A stretch of 64,000 nt of DNA from Janthinobacterium sp. J1-1 (GCF_030944405.1 NZ_CP132339.1:2046001-2110000); one strand, 5' to 3'. Shown: positions 45,300 through 55,355, counted from the first letter of the stretch. The notes: generated by a model from the sequence alone, not told the origin. Program-made: numbers and translations.

Positions 45300-48200
45300 T
45301 CAGACCGGTTGCACTGGTTGTTGTACCGCCTCGTGACTCCGTTTGCTGCCCGGCCACTTCATTCCGAACAGCACCTCGTAGAGCAACGGAATCAGGCCAA
45401 GCGTCACGAGCGTGCCAAGTGCGAGACCACCGATCATGCCGATGGCCATGCCCTTCCACAGCGGCCCCGCAAACAACATCAGGGGCACGAGACCCGCGAT
45501 ACAGGTCACCTTGGTCATCACGATTGGACGCAGCCGCTGCATCGCAGCTCCCACCAGGGCTTCATGTCGGGCGAGACCTTCCGAGAGGCCGTGTTCAATT
45601 TGTTCGAGCAGAAGAACGGCGTTGTTGACGATGATTCCGAACAGCGCAAGCACCCCGAATGTCGCCATGAAGCTGAAAGGAGTGCCTGTTGCCTTCAGTG
45701 CAATCACGACCCCAATCAACGTGAAGGGAATCGTTGCGAGAATCACGATCAGCTTGCGGAAGGAGTTGAACTGCCAGATGAATAGCAGCAACATCGCCAG
45801 AAGAGCGAACGGCATGTAGTGCGTGAGCGATGCATTCGATTCAGCCGATTCCTCAATTTCTCCACCAAGCTCTATGGCATAGCCTGCAGGTAGTTCAATT
45901 GCGGCGATCCGAGGTGCGAGGTGATCCACGATCTCTTGCGCGGTGTATGCGGTGTTCTGCCCCTGAACTGTGACTGTACGAATGAGATTGCGGCGCTGGA
46001 TCACAGACGGCTCGCTAGCGAGCGTGACATCGGCCACTTGCGCCAGGGAAACCGGCTGGCCACCCGACGCTGGATAGATGGTCGTCGAACCAACGTCCGC
46101 AGTGCTGCGCCGATCATTGGACGTCCCGCGCATCACGATTGGCACGCTGGTATCGCCATCTCGGATCACAGAGATCGACTGGCCGATGTAGCGGGTGCCA
46201 AGCCAGGCAGCTATGTCGTCGGTGGTGACGCCAGCACGTCGCGCACGATCTTGATCGACCCGAACATCGAGACGGCCGACACGGGTATCCCAGTTGTTCT
46301 TGATGTTGGCCGTACCTGGCAGCTCCCGTAGCGCGGACTCAATTTTCGCCGCCGCATTCATCAGCACCTCATGATCCGGCCCACTGACCCGGTAGACGGC
46401 TGTGCCGGCTTCGGTAGTGCCTAGCGAGAACCGCTGAGGCTCTGCGCGTACATCTCCATGATGCTGCGCGAAGTAAGCCCGAGTTCGGGCAATCACGACG
46501 TCAATGTTGGTGCCTGCCTTGACCGTCACGACAAAGTACGCGATGTTCGATGCTGGCAATGGGGGATTGAGCCCAAGGATGAAGCGCGGCCCACCGTCAG
46601 CGACGTAGCCAATGTGATCCGTGATTTCGGGGTTGATTTCTTGATCACCGAGCCAGCCGCTCACTTCCTTCACTTTGGCAAGAGTGAGCCGTGAATCCGT
46701 TCCAGGGGCGAGCTGCACCGGTATTTGGAATTGAACTCGGTCGGACTTCGGCAAGAAGTCGTATGGCAGTGTCGTGAATCCGTACAGAGCTACGGCCAAT
46801 GCACCCGTCATCACACCAACGTAGATCGCCTTGTGGTCAAGCACCCACTCAAGCAACTTGCGATAGCCGCGATAGAAGCGTGTGTTGTAGGTTTGCGCGT
46901 CATTCGCCGGTTGATGATGCACTTTGGTGAAGTGGTAGCACAGCAGTGGAGTGACGGTCAGACACAACAGCCAAGATCCGAGTAACGTGAGCGCGAGGAC
47001 AATGACGAGAGAGCGCAGATACTCACTCGTCGCACTCTGGCCGAAGAAGAACGGGGAGAAGGCGATGACGATAACCAATGAGGACGTCAGCAGCGGCAGT
47101 GCGAGGGTACGACCCGCTTCGAGACAAGCCTGTTTGCGGTCTTCACCGGCTGCCAAGCGCCGTTCAATGTCTTCGGCAATCACGATGCCGTTGTCTACCA
47201 AGAGCCCCAAAGCGATGATGATGGCTGCCATCGAAACACTTTGCAGCTCGATGTTCAGCGCGCGCATCACGATCAGTGCCCCCAGAATGGTAAGCGGCAC
47301 GATCATCCCGACGATGAATCCTGTGCGCCATCCCAGGAAAAGGACGACGACGCCGAGCACGATGACAATCGTTTCGATCATCACCTGGTTCATCTTGCCC
47401 ATTTCACGTTTGACGACGTCTGCCTGGAATGTCACATAGGAGAGCTCGAAACCTGCGGGCAGAAGTTTCTCAAGCTCGGCCACACGGGATTTGAGGGCTA
47501 CGCCGAATTGCTCCACGTTCTGGCCCGAGGTCATGGACACTGCCATCACTACGGCAGGCTGGCCCTTATAGACTGCAGCAGACTCGGGAGGATCTGCAGG
47601 TTGTACCTGCACGCGCGCAAGCTCTCCCAGTGAGATTGAAGGAGCAGGCGAAGCACCGCGCGCACCCTGAGCTTGCGCCATCATGATCGGCAACGCGCGC
47701 AGCGAGGCGGCGTCGCGAACCTCTCCACTAACAGCCAGCGAAGCGTTGATGCCACCGATGGCGATTTGCCCGCCTGAAAGCACGACGTTTTGTTTAACGA
47801 GTTGATCGATCACCCCTTGTGGGGTCAATCCAAGCTGGGCTAGTTTTGGTCGATCAAATTCGAGATAGACGCGCTCTTCCTGCAAGCCGTAGAAGCTGAT
47901 GCGATCAACGCCGGGAAGCGCGTATAGGCGATCGCGCATCTCTTTCAACGACACACGCATTTCGCCCATGGAGTAGCCCGGCGCGGTCACCGCAATGGAG
48001 GCCACGGCAACACGGCCGAAGTCGTCGTTGACAAATGGCCCCAACGTACCCTGTGGAAGCAGAGGCTGAGCATCGGCAACCTTCGCGCGAACGCGCTGCC
48101 ATATGGGGGCTAGGTCGGTGTACCGCTCCCAGATCGTGACCTGTATGACGGCCCCGCCCGCGCGAACGGTTGTGGTTACACGCTTGACCTCGGCCAGCTC

Positions 48201-48416
48201 CCGCAAACGCTCCTCGATCGGACGCGCGATCAACTGCTCAACACGTTCGGCTGGCATGCCAGGGTTCAGAACGGCAACAACCGCATCTCGAATCGTGACC
48301 GATGGCTCTTCCTGCGAAGGGAAATTGAGAAACGTGGCAATGCCGGCAACAAGAATGATGACCGCGGCAAGGTAGGTGAGTCTGCTGGCGCGCAGCGCCA
48401 TTTCTGTGATCTTCAT
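45300..48416 (-). CDS. RND efflux pump inner-membrane transporter
   Basis: The 1038-residue protein is a full-length AcrB/MexB-type (HAE1-like) transporter: N-terminal 'LTYLAAVIILVAGIATFLNFPSQEEP' helix, first periplasmic loop, helices 2-6 with 'GLLVDNGIVIAEDIERRL' in TM4 (Asp as proton relay), a second loop and the last helices with 'FGIIVNNAVLLLEQIEHGL'. Sequence details ('FPSQEEPSVTIRDAVV') place it nearer the MdtB/VexK-like group than AcrB. It follows the adaptor gene by 22 bp; the substrate is not known. Confidence 0.92.
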   Translation of the reverse strand: MKITEMALRASRLTYLAAVIILVAGIATFLNFPSQEEPSVTIRDAVVAVLNPGMPAERVEQLIARPIEERLRELAEVKRVTTTVRAGGAVIQVTIWERYTDLAPIWQRVRAKVADAQPLLPQGTLGPFVNDDFGRVAVASIAVTAPGYSMGEMRVSLKEMRDRLYALPGVDRISFYGLQEERVYLEFDRPKLAQLGLTPQGVIDQLVKQNVVLSGGQIAIGGINASLAVSGEVRDAASLRALPIMMAQAQGARGASPAPSISLGELARVQVQPADPPESAAVYKGQPAVVMAVSMTSGQNVEQFGVALKSRVAELEKLLPAGFELSYVTFQADVVKREMGKMNQVMIETIVIVLGVVVLFLGWRTGFIVGMIVPLTILGALIVMRALNIELQSVSMAAIIIALGLLVDNGIVIAEDIERRLAAGEDRKQACLEAGRTLALPLLTSSLVIVIAFSPFFFGQSATSEYLRSLVIVLALTLLGSWLLCLTVTPLLCYHFTKVHHQPANDAQTYNTRFYRGYRKLLEWVLDHKAIYVGVMTGALAVALYGFTTLPYDFLPKSDRVQFQIPVQLAPGTDSRLTLAKVKEVSGWLGDQEINPEITDHIGYVADGGPRFILGLNPPLPASNIAYFVVTVKAGTNIDVVIARTRAYFAQHHGDVRAEPQRFSLGTTEAGTAVYRVSGPDHEVLMNAAAKIESALRELPGTANIKNNWDTRVGRLDVRVDQDRARRAGVTTDDIAAWLGTRYIGQSISVIRDGDTSVPIVMRGTSNDRRSTADVGSTTIYPASGGQPVSLAQVADVTLASEPSVIQRRNLIRTVTVQGQNTAYTAQEIVDHLAPRIAAIELPAGYAIELGGEIEESAESNASLTHYMPFALLAMLLLFIWQFNSFRKLIVILATIPFTLIGVVIALKATGTPFSFMATFGVLALFGIIVNNAVLLLEQIEHGLSEGLARHEALVGAAMQRLRPIVMTKVTCIAGLVPLMLFAGPLWKGMAIGMIGGLALGTLVTLGLIPLLYEVLFGMKWPGSKRSHEAVQQPVQPV

Positions 48417-48438
48417 AGCGAAGTCTTCCTGTAGCGGG

Positions 48439-49605
48439 TCAGCGTCCGGCCAATTGGGTCGTGGCCTTGAGTGGGGTGACTTGTTGCTCGTTCGTCAGCC
48501 AACTCGCGCCAGCCGCGACTACCATCTCGCCGCGCTTCAGGCCGCCCACAACGCGAACGTTGTCGCCGCCTGGCTCGCTCTGGAATTGCACTTCCCGGCG
48601 GTGCACCTTCTTTCCGGTCACGTCATATACAAACACTGCGGCTTGTCCTGCTTTCTCACTGAGCACCAGTGCCGAATAGGGAAGCATCAGACGATCTGGT
48701 GAGGCATCCTTCGCTTCCGGTGCCTTCAGCAATACTTGAACGGCAGACCCGGGTCGAAGACTGCGCGCAAGAGTAGCATCTTGAGGAACGAGCACGACAG
48801 GTAAAAGTGAGCCATTTTCAGCACGCAAGCCGATGCGTTGTACCGAAGCACGAACGGGACTTGCTGACTCGCTCAGGCGCAGTTCGGCGACCTGCCCAAT
48901 TTTGATATTTGCCGCCTGGGTCGTCGATGCAGTCGCAAGGACTTCTACGCCGCTGCGTAGTCCATCCACTTGAAGCACCGGCGCTCCGGCTGCAATATCT
49001 GTGAACGGCAGAGCGAGTTTCTCCGCGACGACGCCGTCGAATGGCGCATGAATGGCGGCCCCCCTTCGCGCACGCTCGGCAAGGCCGAATGCGGCCTTTG
49101 CATTGCGCACCTGGCCTTCAGCTGCAACCAACTGTGCTTTCACACTCTCGAATGCAGCCGGGGAGATTACGTTGCCCTCAAGCAGCCCCCTTTGCTGCGT
49201 TGTCTGCACGATTCTGTCTGCCAATGCGGCTTCCGCAGCAGCGAGTGTCGCCCGAGCCTGTTCTAGGCGGAGTTGCTCGGGCTGAACATCCAACTCAGCC
49301 AGAAGCTGTCCGCGAGAGAAGCGATCTCCCACGTCCACATGAAGCTTGCTGATACGCCCGCCAGTCTCGAACCCCAAGGTACTCCGCTCACTGGAGCGAG
49401 CTAGACCACTCAATTCAATGCGATTGGCCACAGAACCTACATCCCCCACCGTGAGCAGCTTGACCGCTCGCGGTGGATCGGAAGCAGGCTCCTTCTGACT
49501 ACCACAGCCGGCAAGCGATGCGAGCAGAACAAACGCGAGGCCGACTTTCTGCATTTGCCAGGACTGGGATTTAAAGGGAGTGCAAGACACGGGAAGGCCT
49601 TTCAT
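48439..49605 (-). CDS. RND efflux periplasmic adaptor, lipoprotein
   Basis: The 388-residue membrane-fusion protein has a lipoprotein signal ending 'LLASLAGCGS', the barrel-sandwich domain ('LGFETGGRISKLHVDVGDRFSRGQLLAELD', about 71-100), a helical hairpin (about 105-170) and 'IHAPFDGVVAEKLA'. It links the RND transporter to the outer-membrane channel. ATG 49605 overlaps the TetR stop by ATGA; an inner ATG (49554) is closer to the signal peptide and may be the real start. Confidence 0.9.
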   Translation of the reverse strand: MKGLPVSCTPFKSQSWQMQKVGLAFVLLASLAGCGSQKEPASDPPRAVKLLTVGDVGSVANRIELSGLARSSERSTLGFETGGRISKLHVDVGDRFSRGQLLAELDVQPEQLRLEQARATLAAAEAALADRIVQTTQQRGLLEGNVISPAAFESVKAQLVAAEGQVRNAKAAFGLAERARRGAAIHAPFDGVVAEKLALPFTDIAAGAPVLQVDGLRSGVEVLATASTTQAANIKIGQVAELRLSESASPVRASVQRIGLRAENGSLLPVVLVPQDATLARSLRPGSAVQVLLKAPEAKDASPDRLMLPYSALVLSEKAGQAAVFVYDVTGKKVHRREVQFQSEPGGDNVRVVGGLKRGEMVVAAGASWLTNEQQVTPLKATTQLAGR

Positions 49606-50240
49606 CAGCGTTTATCAATAGGGGTGAGTTCCAGTTCGCCGCGGGCGAGCGCCTGGAGGGTGTGCATGAGTCGAGAAAGGTCTTCGGCAGCAAACGTCGG
49701 AAAACCCATCATTTCGGCGAGGAAGACTCCGTCCAAGGCAAATAGAACGATTCCGGCGATATCGGTGCCGCGTGGAGATTTGCTCGCGTTCTCGTACTGC
49801 CTGCGGTACCAGCCGCGCACAGGCTCAAGCAGCGTGGGGTCTTCAGCCACGGCCGCCAGCAATGCAGCGCTCATCTTTTGCATCCCGCCGTCAGGCATAG
49901 CCGAGACCTGGCTGGATAGCCAAGGGTCTGGATCGCCGACGAATGGCAGCTCTCGCTCTTCCTGCCCGCCATCAAACGCCGAGACCTGGTCATCAATCAT
50001 CGTGAGGAGCAGATCGCGCTTGGTCTTGAAGTGGTACAGGAACGCACCTTTGCTCATTCCTGCCCGTGCAACGACCGCGTCAAGCGTTAGGTGCCCGGCA
50101 CCTCCCTCCATGACTACGTCACGCGCAGCTTGAAGGATGCGCTCCCGTGTTTGTTGCGCTTTCTTAGAGATGGAGGGGGCTTCAGCGCCGTTGTCCGCCG
50201 AATGCGACTCCTCTGGGCTTGATTTCATACGAGTTGCCAT
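49605..50240 (-). CDS. TetR-family regulator of the efflux operon
   Basis: The 211-residue repressor has the TetR N-terminal HTH ('QQTRERILQAARDVVMEGGAGHLTLDAVVARAGMSKGAFLYHFKTKRDLL', residues 29-78) and a ligand-binding helical C-terminus. GGAG lies eight bases before ATG 50240. It is first in the operon tetR - adaptor - RND and faces the outer-membrane channel gene, so one operator in between can control both sides. Confidence 0.9.
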   Translation of the reverse strand: MATRMKSSPEESHSADNGAEAPSISKKAQQTRERILQAARDVVMEGGAGHLTLDAVVARAGMSKGAFLYHFKTKRDLLLTMIDDQVSAFDGGQEERELPFVGDPDPWLSSQVSAMPDGGMQKMSAALLAAVAEDPTLLEPVRGWYRRQYENASKSPRGTDIAGIVLFALDGVFLAEMMGFPTFAAEDLSRLMHTLQALARGELELTPIDKR

Positions 50241-50259
50241 GGTGAAACTCCAAAGATGC

Positions 50260-50289
50260 TTGATTTTTGAACCGTCTGGGCGGTATAGT
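50260..50289 (+). promoter_or_regulatory. Promoter and TetR operator between tetR and the channel gene
   Basis: -35 TTGATT (50260-50265), 18-bp spacer, -10 TATAGT (50284-50289). The spacer contains ACCG-TCTGGG-CGGT (50271-50284), an inverted repeat like those bound by efflux TetR repressors. Confidence 0.55.
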
Positions 50290-50349
50290 ACACGCCATGA
50301 ACTATGCCCGTCAAGACGGCCTCCTCAATTCACAACCTAGTGGCTCAAC

Positions 50350-51774
50350 ATGTCCGATCCCTACGCCCGCCGCGGCCTTACTGCTGTTGCATTCCTATCG
50401 ATCACGCTTCTCGCCGCGTGCAGCCACTCGCCTCACAGGGTGGAGACATCACGCGTTGAGGTTCCGGCCAAATTCATGAACGAAGCGGGTCTGGCTGTGC
50501 AGCAGGTGCCAGCACAAGCACTCCCGGCCGAGTGGTGGACGGCGTACGGTGATCCGCTGATTGACGCGCTGGTGCGCAACGCGCTGGAGCACAACACCGA
50601 TCTCGCTATTGCAAGAGCGCGGATTGATGAAGCTGTGGCGATCACCCGACGTACACGCGCTTCAATGTTCCCTAGCTTGGCGCTCACGCCCCAAGCAACG
50701 CGCGCGCGCGACTTTTCTTTGGCACCGACCATCAGCAGCGATGCCAGGCTTCCGCTGTCGGCTTCATGGGAAGTTGATCTAGCGGGCCGCCTCTCGCATG
50801 CCGCTGATGGCGCACGGATGGACGCAGTTGCTGTCGAACAGAACTGGTTCGCGACACGTTGGCAGATCGCCTTTGAGACAGTGTCCGCTGCACTGCAGCA
50901 GCGGCAGGCGGCAGAGCTGGAAGATCTGGCAAAAGAGCGACTTCAAGTCGCCGAGCGCCTTGAGCGTCTGACAGAGCAGAAGTTCAAGGCAGGTCAAGCT
51001 ACGGGCTTTGACATTGAACGCACGCGTTCCGAGGTCATCGCCCTCCGGGTGGAGCAAGAGCAGTTGCGACGCGTACGCGGCGAAGCAACGCATGCCTTGG
51101 ATGTGCTCGTTGGCCGGATTCCGGGGGCGCTTGGCAGCGGTCCTGCGCTTGCCTCTCTCACCATGCCCGATTGGACTCCCAGAAGCGTGCCAGGCGAATT
51201 GCTGCAGCAGCGCCCCGACGTCAGAGCCGCGCAGGCGCGTCTTGCAGCGGCGACGGCGCGATGGAACGCAGCAGAAGGCGAGCGGTTCCCCAAACTTGTG
51301 CTCGATTTGAGTGGTGGGCGCCAACGCTTCGAGAACAACGGAACACGTGTGGCAGGGAACATTTTCTCTCTGGGCTTGGGTGTGACGCTTCCGATCTTTG
51401 ACGGTGGAGCAATACAAGCGGGAATCGACGAGGGCTCAGCACGCAGTCGCGGCGCACAGGCTGACCTGGAACGCACGGTTTTGCTTGCGCTTCAGGATGT
51501 GGAGAACGCTTATCTGGGCTGGCAGACCCAGCGGACTTCTCTGCAGCATCAGGTCGATGGTCTTGTCGTCGCTGATCGACTCCTTGACCGCAGTCGACGC
51601 CTCTTTGAGGCGGGACAGGTGGATGCGACCGTTGTTGCAGAAGCGGAGCGTGGCACCTTGTCCCAGCGAGCGGCTCTGGTCCGTGCTCGCGCCGACGCAG
51701 CCGTGCAATGGGGTGTTCTCGCTAAAGCGCTTTCTGGTTCGCCAGAGCATGTGAATCTGCAATCTTCACCCTGA
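50350..51774 (+). CDS. Outer-membrane efflux lipoprotein (NodT/OprM type)
   Basis: The 474-residue channel has a lipoprotein signal ('VAFLSITLLAACSHS'), 'LPAEWWTAYGDPLIDALVRNALEHNTDLAIA' after it and two OEP repeats with 'RPDVRAAQARLAAATARWNAAEGERFPKL' (about 295-323). It completes the tripartite pump encoded divergently. ATG 50350 follows a poor ribosome site. Codon use agrees with the rest of the pump genes. Confidence 0.9.
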   Translation: MSDPYARRGLTAVAFLSITLLAACSHSPHRVETSRVEVPAKFMNEAGLAVQQVPAQALPAEWWTAYGDPLIDALVRNALEHNTDLAIARARIDEAVAITRRTRASMFPSLALTPQATRARDFSLAPTISSDARLPLSASWEVDLAGRLSHAADGARMDAVAVEQNWFATRWQIAFETVSAALQQRQAAELEDLAKERLQVAERLERLTEQKFKAGQATGFDIERTRSEVIALRVEQEQLRRVRGEATHALDVLVGRIPGALGSGPALASLTMPDWTPRSVPGELLQQRPDVRAAQARLAAATARWNAAEGERFPKLVLDLSGGRQRFENNGTRVAGNIFSLGLGVTLPIFDGGAIQAGIDEGSARSRGAQADLERTVLLALQDVENAYLGWQTQRTSLQHQVDGLVVADRLLDRSRRLFEAGQVDATVVAEAERGTLSQRAALVRARADAAVQWGVLAKALSGSPEHVNLQSSP

Positions 51775-51848
51775 GTCCTTGAGTTGGAAGAACGCAGCAT
51801 GGCAGCGAGTTTTAAATACTGAATAGATCGACGATTAGTAGGGGACGC

Positions 51849-52793
51849 ATGGAAATTCGACATCTACGTTGTTTTATGGCGCTCGCCGAGGAACTTCACT
51901 TCGCTCGCGCCGCTGCGAAACTGCATATTGAGCAGTCCCCACTGTCTCGCACGATCAAAGAACTCGAAGAGGAGTTAGGAGCACAGCTCTTTATTCGGAA
52001 CACGAGAAGCACGCGTTTGACACGAGCTGGGTTGATGCTCATGGAGCACGCACCTCGGGTGTTCGCATCCTTGCAACAGGCGCGGGACTGCGTGAAGGCA
52101 GCAAAAAATGGCTTTCATGGACAACTCCGCGTCGCCTTGTCAGACGGCGCAACACTACTGTGCTTACCAGCCCTATTGGCGTTGTGTCGCGAGGAGGAGC
52201 CCGAGGTTGAGATTCGCTTTTTTGAGGTGCCACTATCCCAACAAATCAAAGGATTGCACGACGACCTGTATGACGTCGGCTTTGCACAGTCCGACGACGT
52301 AGGTGATGGAATCGTCGCACTTCCCGCGTGGACTGACACGCTTATGGTGGCGCTGCCAGCTCGGCATCCGTTGCTGGCTCTTAAGCGAATTCCATTGGAT
52401 GAACTGCTGCGCTACCCGCTAGTGCTATCTGATCCTCAAGTGTGCGAGGGCCACGCCAAGCACATTGAGCGAGTACTTAGCCGGGCTGAAATGCAGCCTC
52501 TAGTTGCCGAGCGGGTTACCACTTTCGACCTGATGATGGCGTTGGTATCTGCCGGTTTTGCACTCGGACTTACAGGGGCTGCACACATTGCAGCCTCCCG
52601 AGAGCCAGGAGTCGTGGCGAGGCCGCTTTCGACACGCGTACCACCTTTGACGACCTATCTACTCAGACTTGAAGGCGATCCGTTTGACGAGCTTGCGCGC
52701 TTCATTCAGCGAGTACAGGCCATCGAATTGCCAGAGTTTCTCAGGTCAACAAAAAGCCGAAATCCCGATCTTCCGGAGGAATTGATGCCATGA
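51849..52793 (+). CDS. LysR-family regulator next to the transfer genes
   Basis: The 314-residue regulator has the LysR HTH ('MEIRHLRCFMALAEELHFARAAAKLHIEQSPLSRTIKELEEELG', 1-44) and a periplasmic-binding-like effector domain. A lysR gene before eexN/traG/trb is a constant of this ICE family, so it may control transfer genes. The stop overlaps the eexN start by ATGA. Confidence 0.9.
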   Translation: MEIRHLRCFMALAEELHFARAAAKLHIEQSPLSRTIKELEEELGAQLFIRNTRSTRLTRAGLMLMEHAPRVFASLQQARDCVKAAKNGFHGQLRVALSDGATLLCLPALLALCREEEPEVEIRFFEVPLSQQIKGLHDDLYDVGFAQSDDVGDGIVALPAWTDTLMVALPARHPLLALKRIPLDELLRYPLVLSDPQVCEGHAKHIERVLSRAEMQPLVAERVTTFDLMMALVSAGFALGLTGAAHIAASREPGVVARPLSTRVPPLTTYLLRLEGDPFDELARFIQRVQAIELPEFLRSTKSRNPDLPEELMP

Positions 52794-53065
52794 GACTCGC
52801 CATCACGCTCGTCGCTGCAATGCTAGTCGCATGCGGTCAATCTGATAAACCGCACAAAGCCACTAGTGCAGAAAAGAAAACCCCGACAGTAGAAGAGCTG
52901 GTGGCAGACCCGGAACAGCTCAAGAAGTTGCGCCAGCAATGCAAGACGGATCGGCCTACTTTGGGCGAACTGCTTTGCAACCGGGTAGCGGAGGCAACAC
53001 GTAAGCGGTTCTACGGTGACGGAAAAACGCCATACACACCGCCCAAAGAATCCCCCAAATTCTGA
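52790..53065 (+). CDS. eexN: EexN-like entry-exclusion lipoprotein
   Basis: The 91-residue lipoprotein ('LVAAMLVACGQSDK') carries the EexN pattern 'TVEELVADPEQLKKLRQQCKTDRPTLGELLCNRVAEATRKRFYG' (about 33-76) with two cysteines. Such proteins block uptake of a second, related element. A second EexN/TrbK-like gene lies at 60738. Starts within the lysR stop (ATGA). Confidence 0.82.
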   Translation: MRLAITLVAAMLVACGQSDKPHKATSAEKKTPTVEELVADPEQLKKLRQQCKTDRPTLGELLCNRVAEATRKRFYGDGKTPYTPPKESPKF

Positions 53066-53339
53066 AATTCAGCAATTCAGCAATTCAGCAATTCAGCAAT
53101 TCAGCAATTCAGCAATTCGCTAGTCTGCCTGAATCTTCTGTTCGGCACGCTGATATTCGCCGGCGCTTACGGAGTCACTCCCTGGCTAGACACAGCGCGA
53201 ATTCATTCTTTCTTATCGACCTTTCTGCCCCAAACGGTCTTTGACCGGCACTAAGCCAGCACCGATCCTGACGCCTGCGGCACATTTCTAAGCCGCGTTT
53301 CCCAAGGGAATCAGCGTAGGAGAGATTGGAGGCGGGGCT
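53066..53339. other. eexN-traG intergenic region
   Basis: 274 bases without a gene, starting with the ATTCAGCA tandem repeat; the rest should hold the traG/trb promoter but no clear box is recognised. Confidence 0.5.
53067..53118 (+). repeat. Six tandem copies of ATTCAGCA
   Basis: The 8-bp unit ATTCAGCA is repeated exactly six times (53067-53114) and then breaks off after ATTC. It starts two bases behind the eexN stop, 220 bp before traG. Confidence 0.9.
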
Positions 53340-55355
53340 ATGCAAGGTACGAATGTGCTGTTCGGTCAGATAGCCGTGGTATTCGGCATCGTGATCGCGG
53401 GTGTGTGGGGCGCCACACAATGGACGGCAGCAGCCCTTGGCTATCAGGTACGCCTTGGCTCCCCCTGGTTTGATTTCCTCGGCACACCGATCTACCTCCC
53501 GTGGAAGCTGTTTGAGTGGTGGTTCTTCTTCGATGCCTACGCGCCACGCGTTTTCGACACGGGCGGTGCCATAGCGGGTGGCAGTGGCTTGCTGGCGGTG
53601 GTGGTCGCAGTCTGCATGTCGATCTGGCGCTCTCGTCAATCACGCCTAGTCACGACCTATGGCTCGGCACGCTGGGCAAGTACGGAGGACATTCGCAAAG
53701 CCGGCCTTACGCAGCCGATCGGCGTGTTCCTCGGTCAGCACGATGGCAAGTACCTTCGGCATGAAGGCCCGGAACACATCCTCACTTTCGCGCCCACGCG
53801 CTCAGGCAAAGGCGTCGGCCTTGTGGTGCCGACGCTGCTTTCTTGGCCTGCATCCGCCGTAGTCCACGACATCAAGGGCGAGAATTGGCAGATCACCGCA
53901 GGTTGGCGCTCACGCTACTCACACTGCCTGCTGTTCAATCCGACCGATGCGAAGTCGGCGGCCTACAACCCGCTGCTAGAAGTTCGGCGCGGCGCACATG
54001 AAGTGCGTGACGTACAGAACATAGCCGACATTCTGGTCGATCCAGAAGGCGCGCTTGAGAAGCGCAACCATTGGGAGAAGACTTCGCACGCGCTGCTGGT
54101 CGGGGCCATCCTGCATGTGCTCTACGCGGGCGAGGACAAGACGCTGCGCGGCGTCGCCAATTTCCTCTCCGATCCGGCCAGCCCCTTCGAGCTGACCTTG
54201 CACCGGATGATGACCACACAGCACCTCGTGAACGTGGAAGGTGGTGGCCCGCATCCAGTCGTCGCTTCGGCGGCGCGCGAAGTGCTCAACAAGTCGGACA
54301 ACGAGCGTTCCGGCGTGTTGAGCACCGCCATGTCGTTCCTGGGCCTCTACCGCGACCCCACGGTGGCCGAAGTCACCTCGCGCTGCGACTGGCGTATCGC
54401 CGACCTGATCGCGTCCGAGCATCCGGTGTCGCTTTATCTGGTAGTGCCACCTTCGGATATTTCGCGGACGAAACCGCTCATTCGCCTGATCCTCAACCAG
54501 ATCGGCCGACGGCTCACCGAATCGCTCGACGGCAGCGACGGCATCGAACGCCGCCACAAGCTGCTGCTGATGCTCGATGAGTTCCCGGCGCTGGGCCGCC
54601 TGGACTTCTTCGAGACGGCGCTTGCCTTCATGGCGGGCTACGGAATCCGCAGTTTTCTTATCGCCCAATCGCTCAACCAGATCGACAAAGCCTACGGCCA
54701 GAACCATTCGATTCTGGATAACTGCCATGTCCGCGTGACGTTCGCCACCAACGATGAACGCACTGCGAAACGGATCTCCGAAACGCTTGGCACCGCTACC
54801 GAACTGCGCGCGCAGCGCAACTATGCCGGGCACAGATTGGCACCGTGGCTGGGGCACCTCATGGTGTCGCGGCAGGAGACGGCCCGCCCGCTACTGACGC
54901 CCGGTGAAGTGATGCAGCTTCCGACTGAGGAAGCTGTGGTGATGGTGTCCAGCGTGGCACCGATCAAGGCCAAGAAGCTGCGCTACTACGCCGACGCGAA
55001 TTTCAAGAACCGCGTTTTACCGCCGCCTGTGCTCGCGGCCGGGCAATACGCGGACGCGCCACCGGCCCGGCCCGACGACTGGAGCGGCCTATCGATCCCA
55101 GCCGTGTCAACGGTCCGGGCTGCGGGCCTGTCCGGCGATGGCACAGGCACCGCCGATGACGGCGGCCCACGCCGACAGCCGGAGCTATCCGAAGTCAGCG
55201 AATACAGCCCCGAACCGCTGCTCGCCGGCCATGACCTGACTCTGCTCGATGACGACGACGACCTGCCGCTGCCGCTTCCCGGCCAGCTCGACCCGGCCAT
55301 GCAGCGCACGGCCCGGCTGGCTTCCCTCGACCCCAACGACGGAATCGACTTATGA
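53340..55355 (+). CDS. traG: TraG/VirD4 type IV coupling protein
   Basis: The 671-residue coupling protein brings the relaxase-DNA complex to the transfer channel. It has two N-terminal membrane segments, Walker A 'APTRSGKGVGLVVP' (about 155-168), Walker B 'LLLMLDEFPALGRLDF', and 'YGIRSFLIAQSLNQIDKAYG'. ATG 53340 has GGAGG at 53327-53331. It starts an operon where the following genes overlap by ATGA. Confidence 0.95.
   Translation: MQGTNVLFGQIAVVFGIVIAGVWGATQWTAAALGYQVRLGSPWFDFLGTPIYLPWKLFEWWFFFDAYAPRVFDTGGAIAGGSGLLAVVVAVCMSIWRSRQSRLVTTYGSARWASTEDIRKAGLTQPIGVFLGQHDGKYLRHEGPEHILTFAPTRSGKGVGLVVPTLLSWPASAVVHDIKGENWQITAGWRSRYSHCLLFNPTDAKSAAYNPLLEVRRGAHEVRDVQNIADILVDPEGALEKRNHWEKTSHALLVGAILHVLYAGEDKTLRGVANFLSDPASPFELTLHRMMTTQHLVNVEGGGPHPVVASAAREVLNKSDNERSGVLSTAMSFLGLYRDPTVAEVTSRCDWRIADLIASEHPVSLYLVVPPSDISRTKPLIRLILNQIGRRLTESLDGSDGIERRHKLLLMLDEFPALGRLDFFETALAFMAGYGIRSFLIAQSLNQIDKAYGQNHSILDNCHVRVTFATNDERTAKRISETLGTATELRAQRNYAGHRLAPWLGHLMVSRQETARPLLTPGEVMQLPTEEAVVMVSSVAPIKAKKLRYYADANFKNRVLPPPVLAAGQYADAPPARPDDWSGLSIPAVSTVRAAGLSGDGTGTADDGGPRRQPELSEVSEYSPEPLLAGHDLTLLDDDDDLPLPLPGQLDPAMQRTARLASLDPNDGIDL

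Noticed and set aside
53067-53118. CRISPR-like array
   Set aside because: The 8-bp units are directly joined without spacers, so it is a simple tandem repeat.
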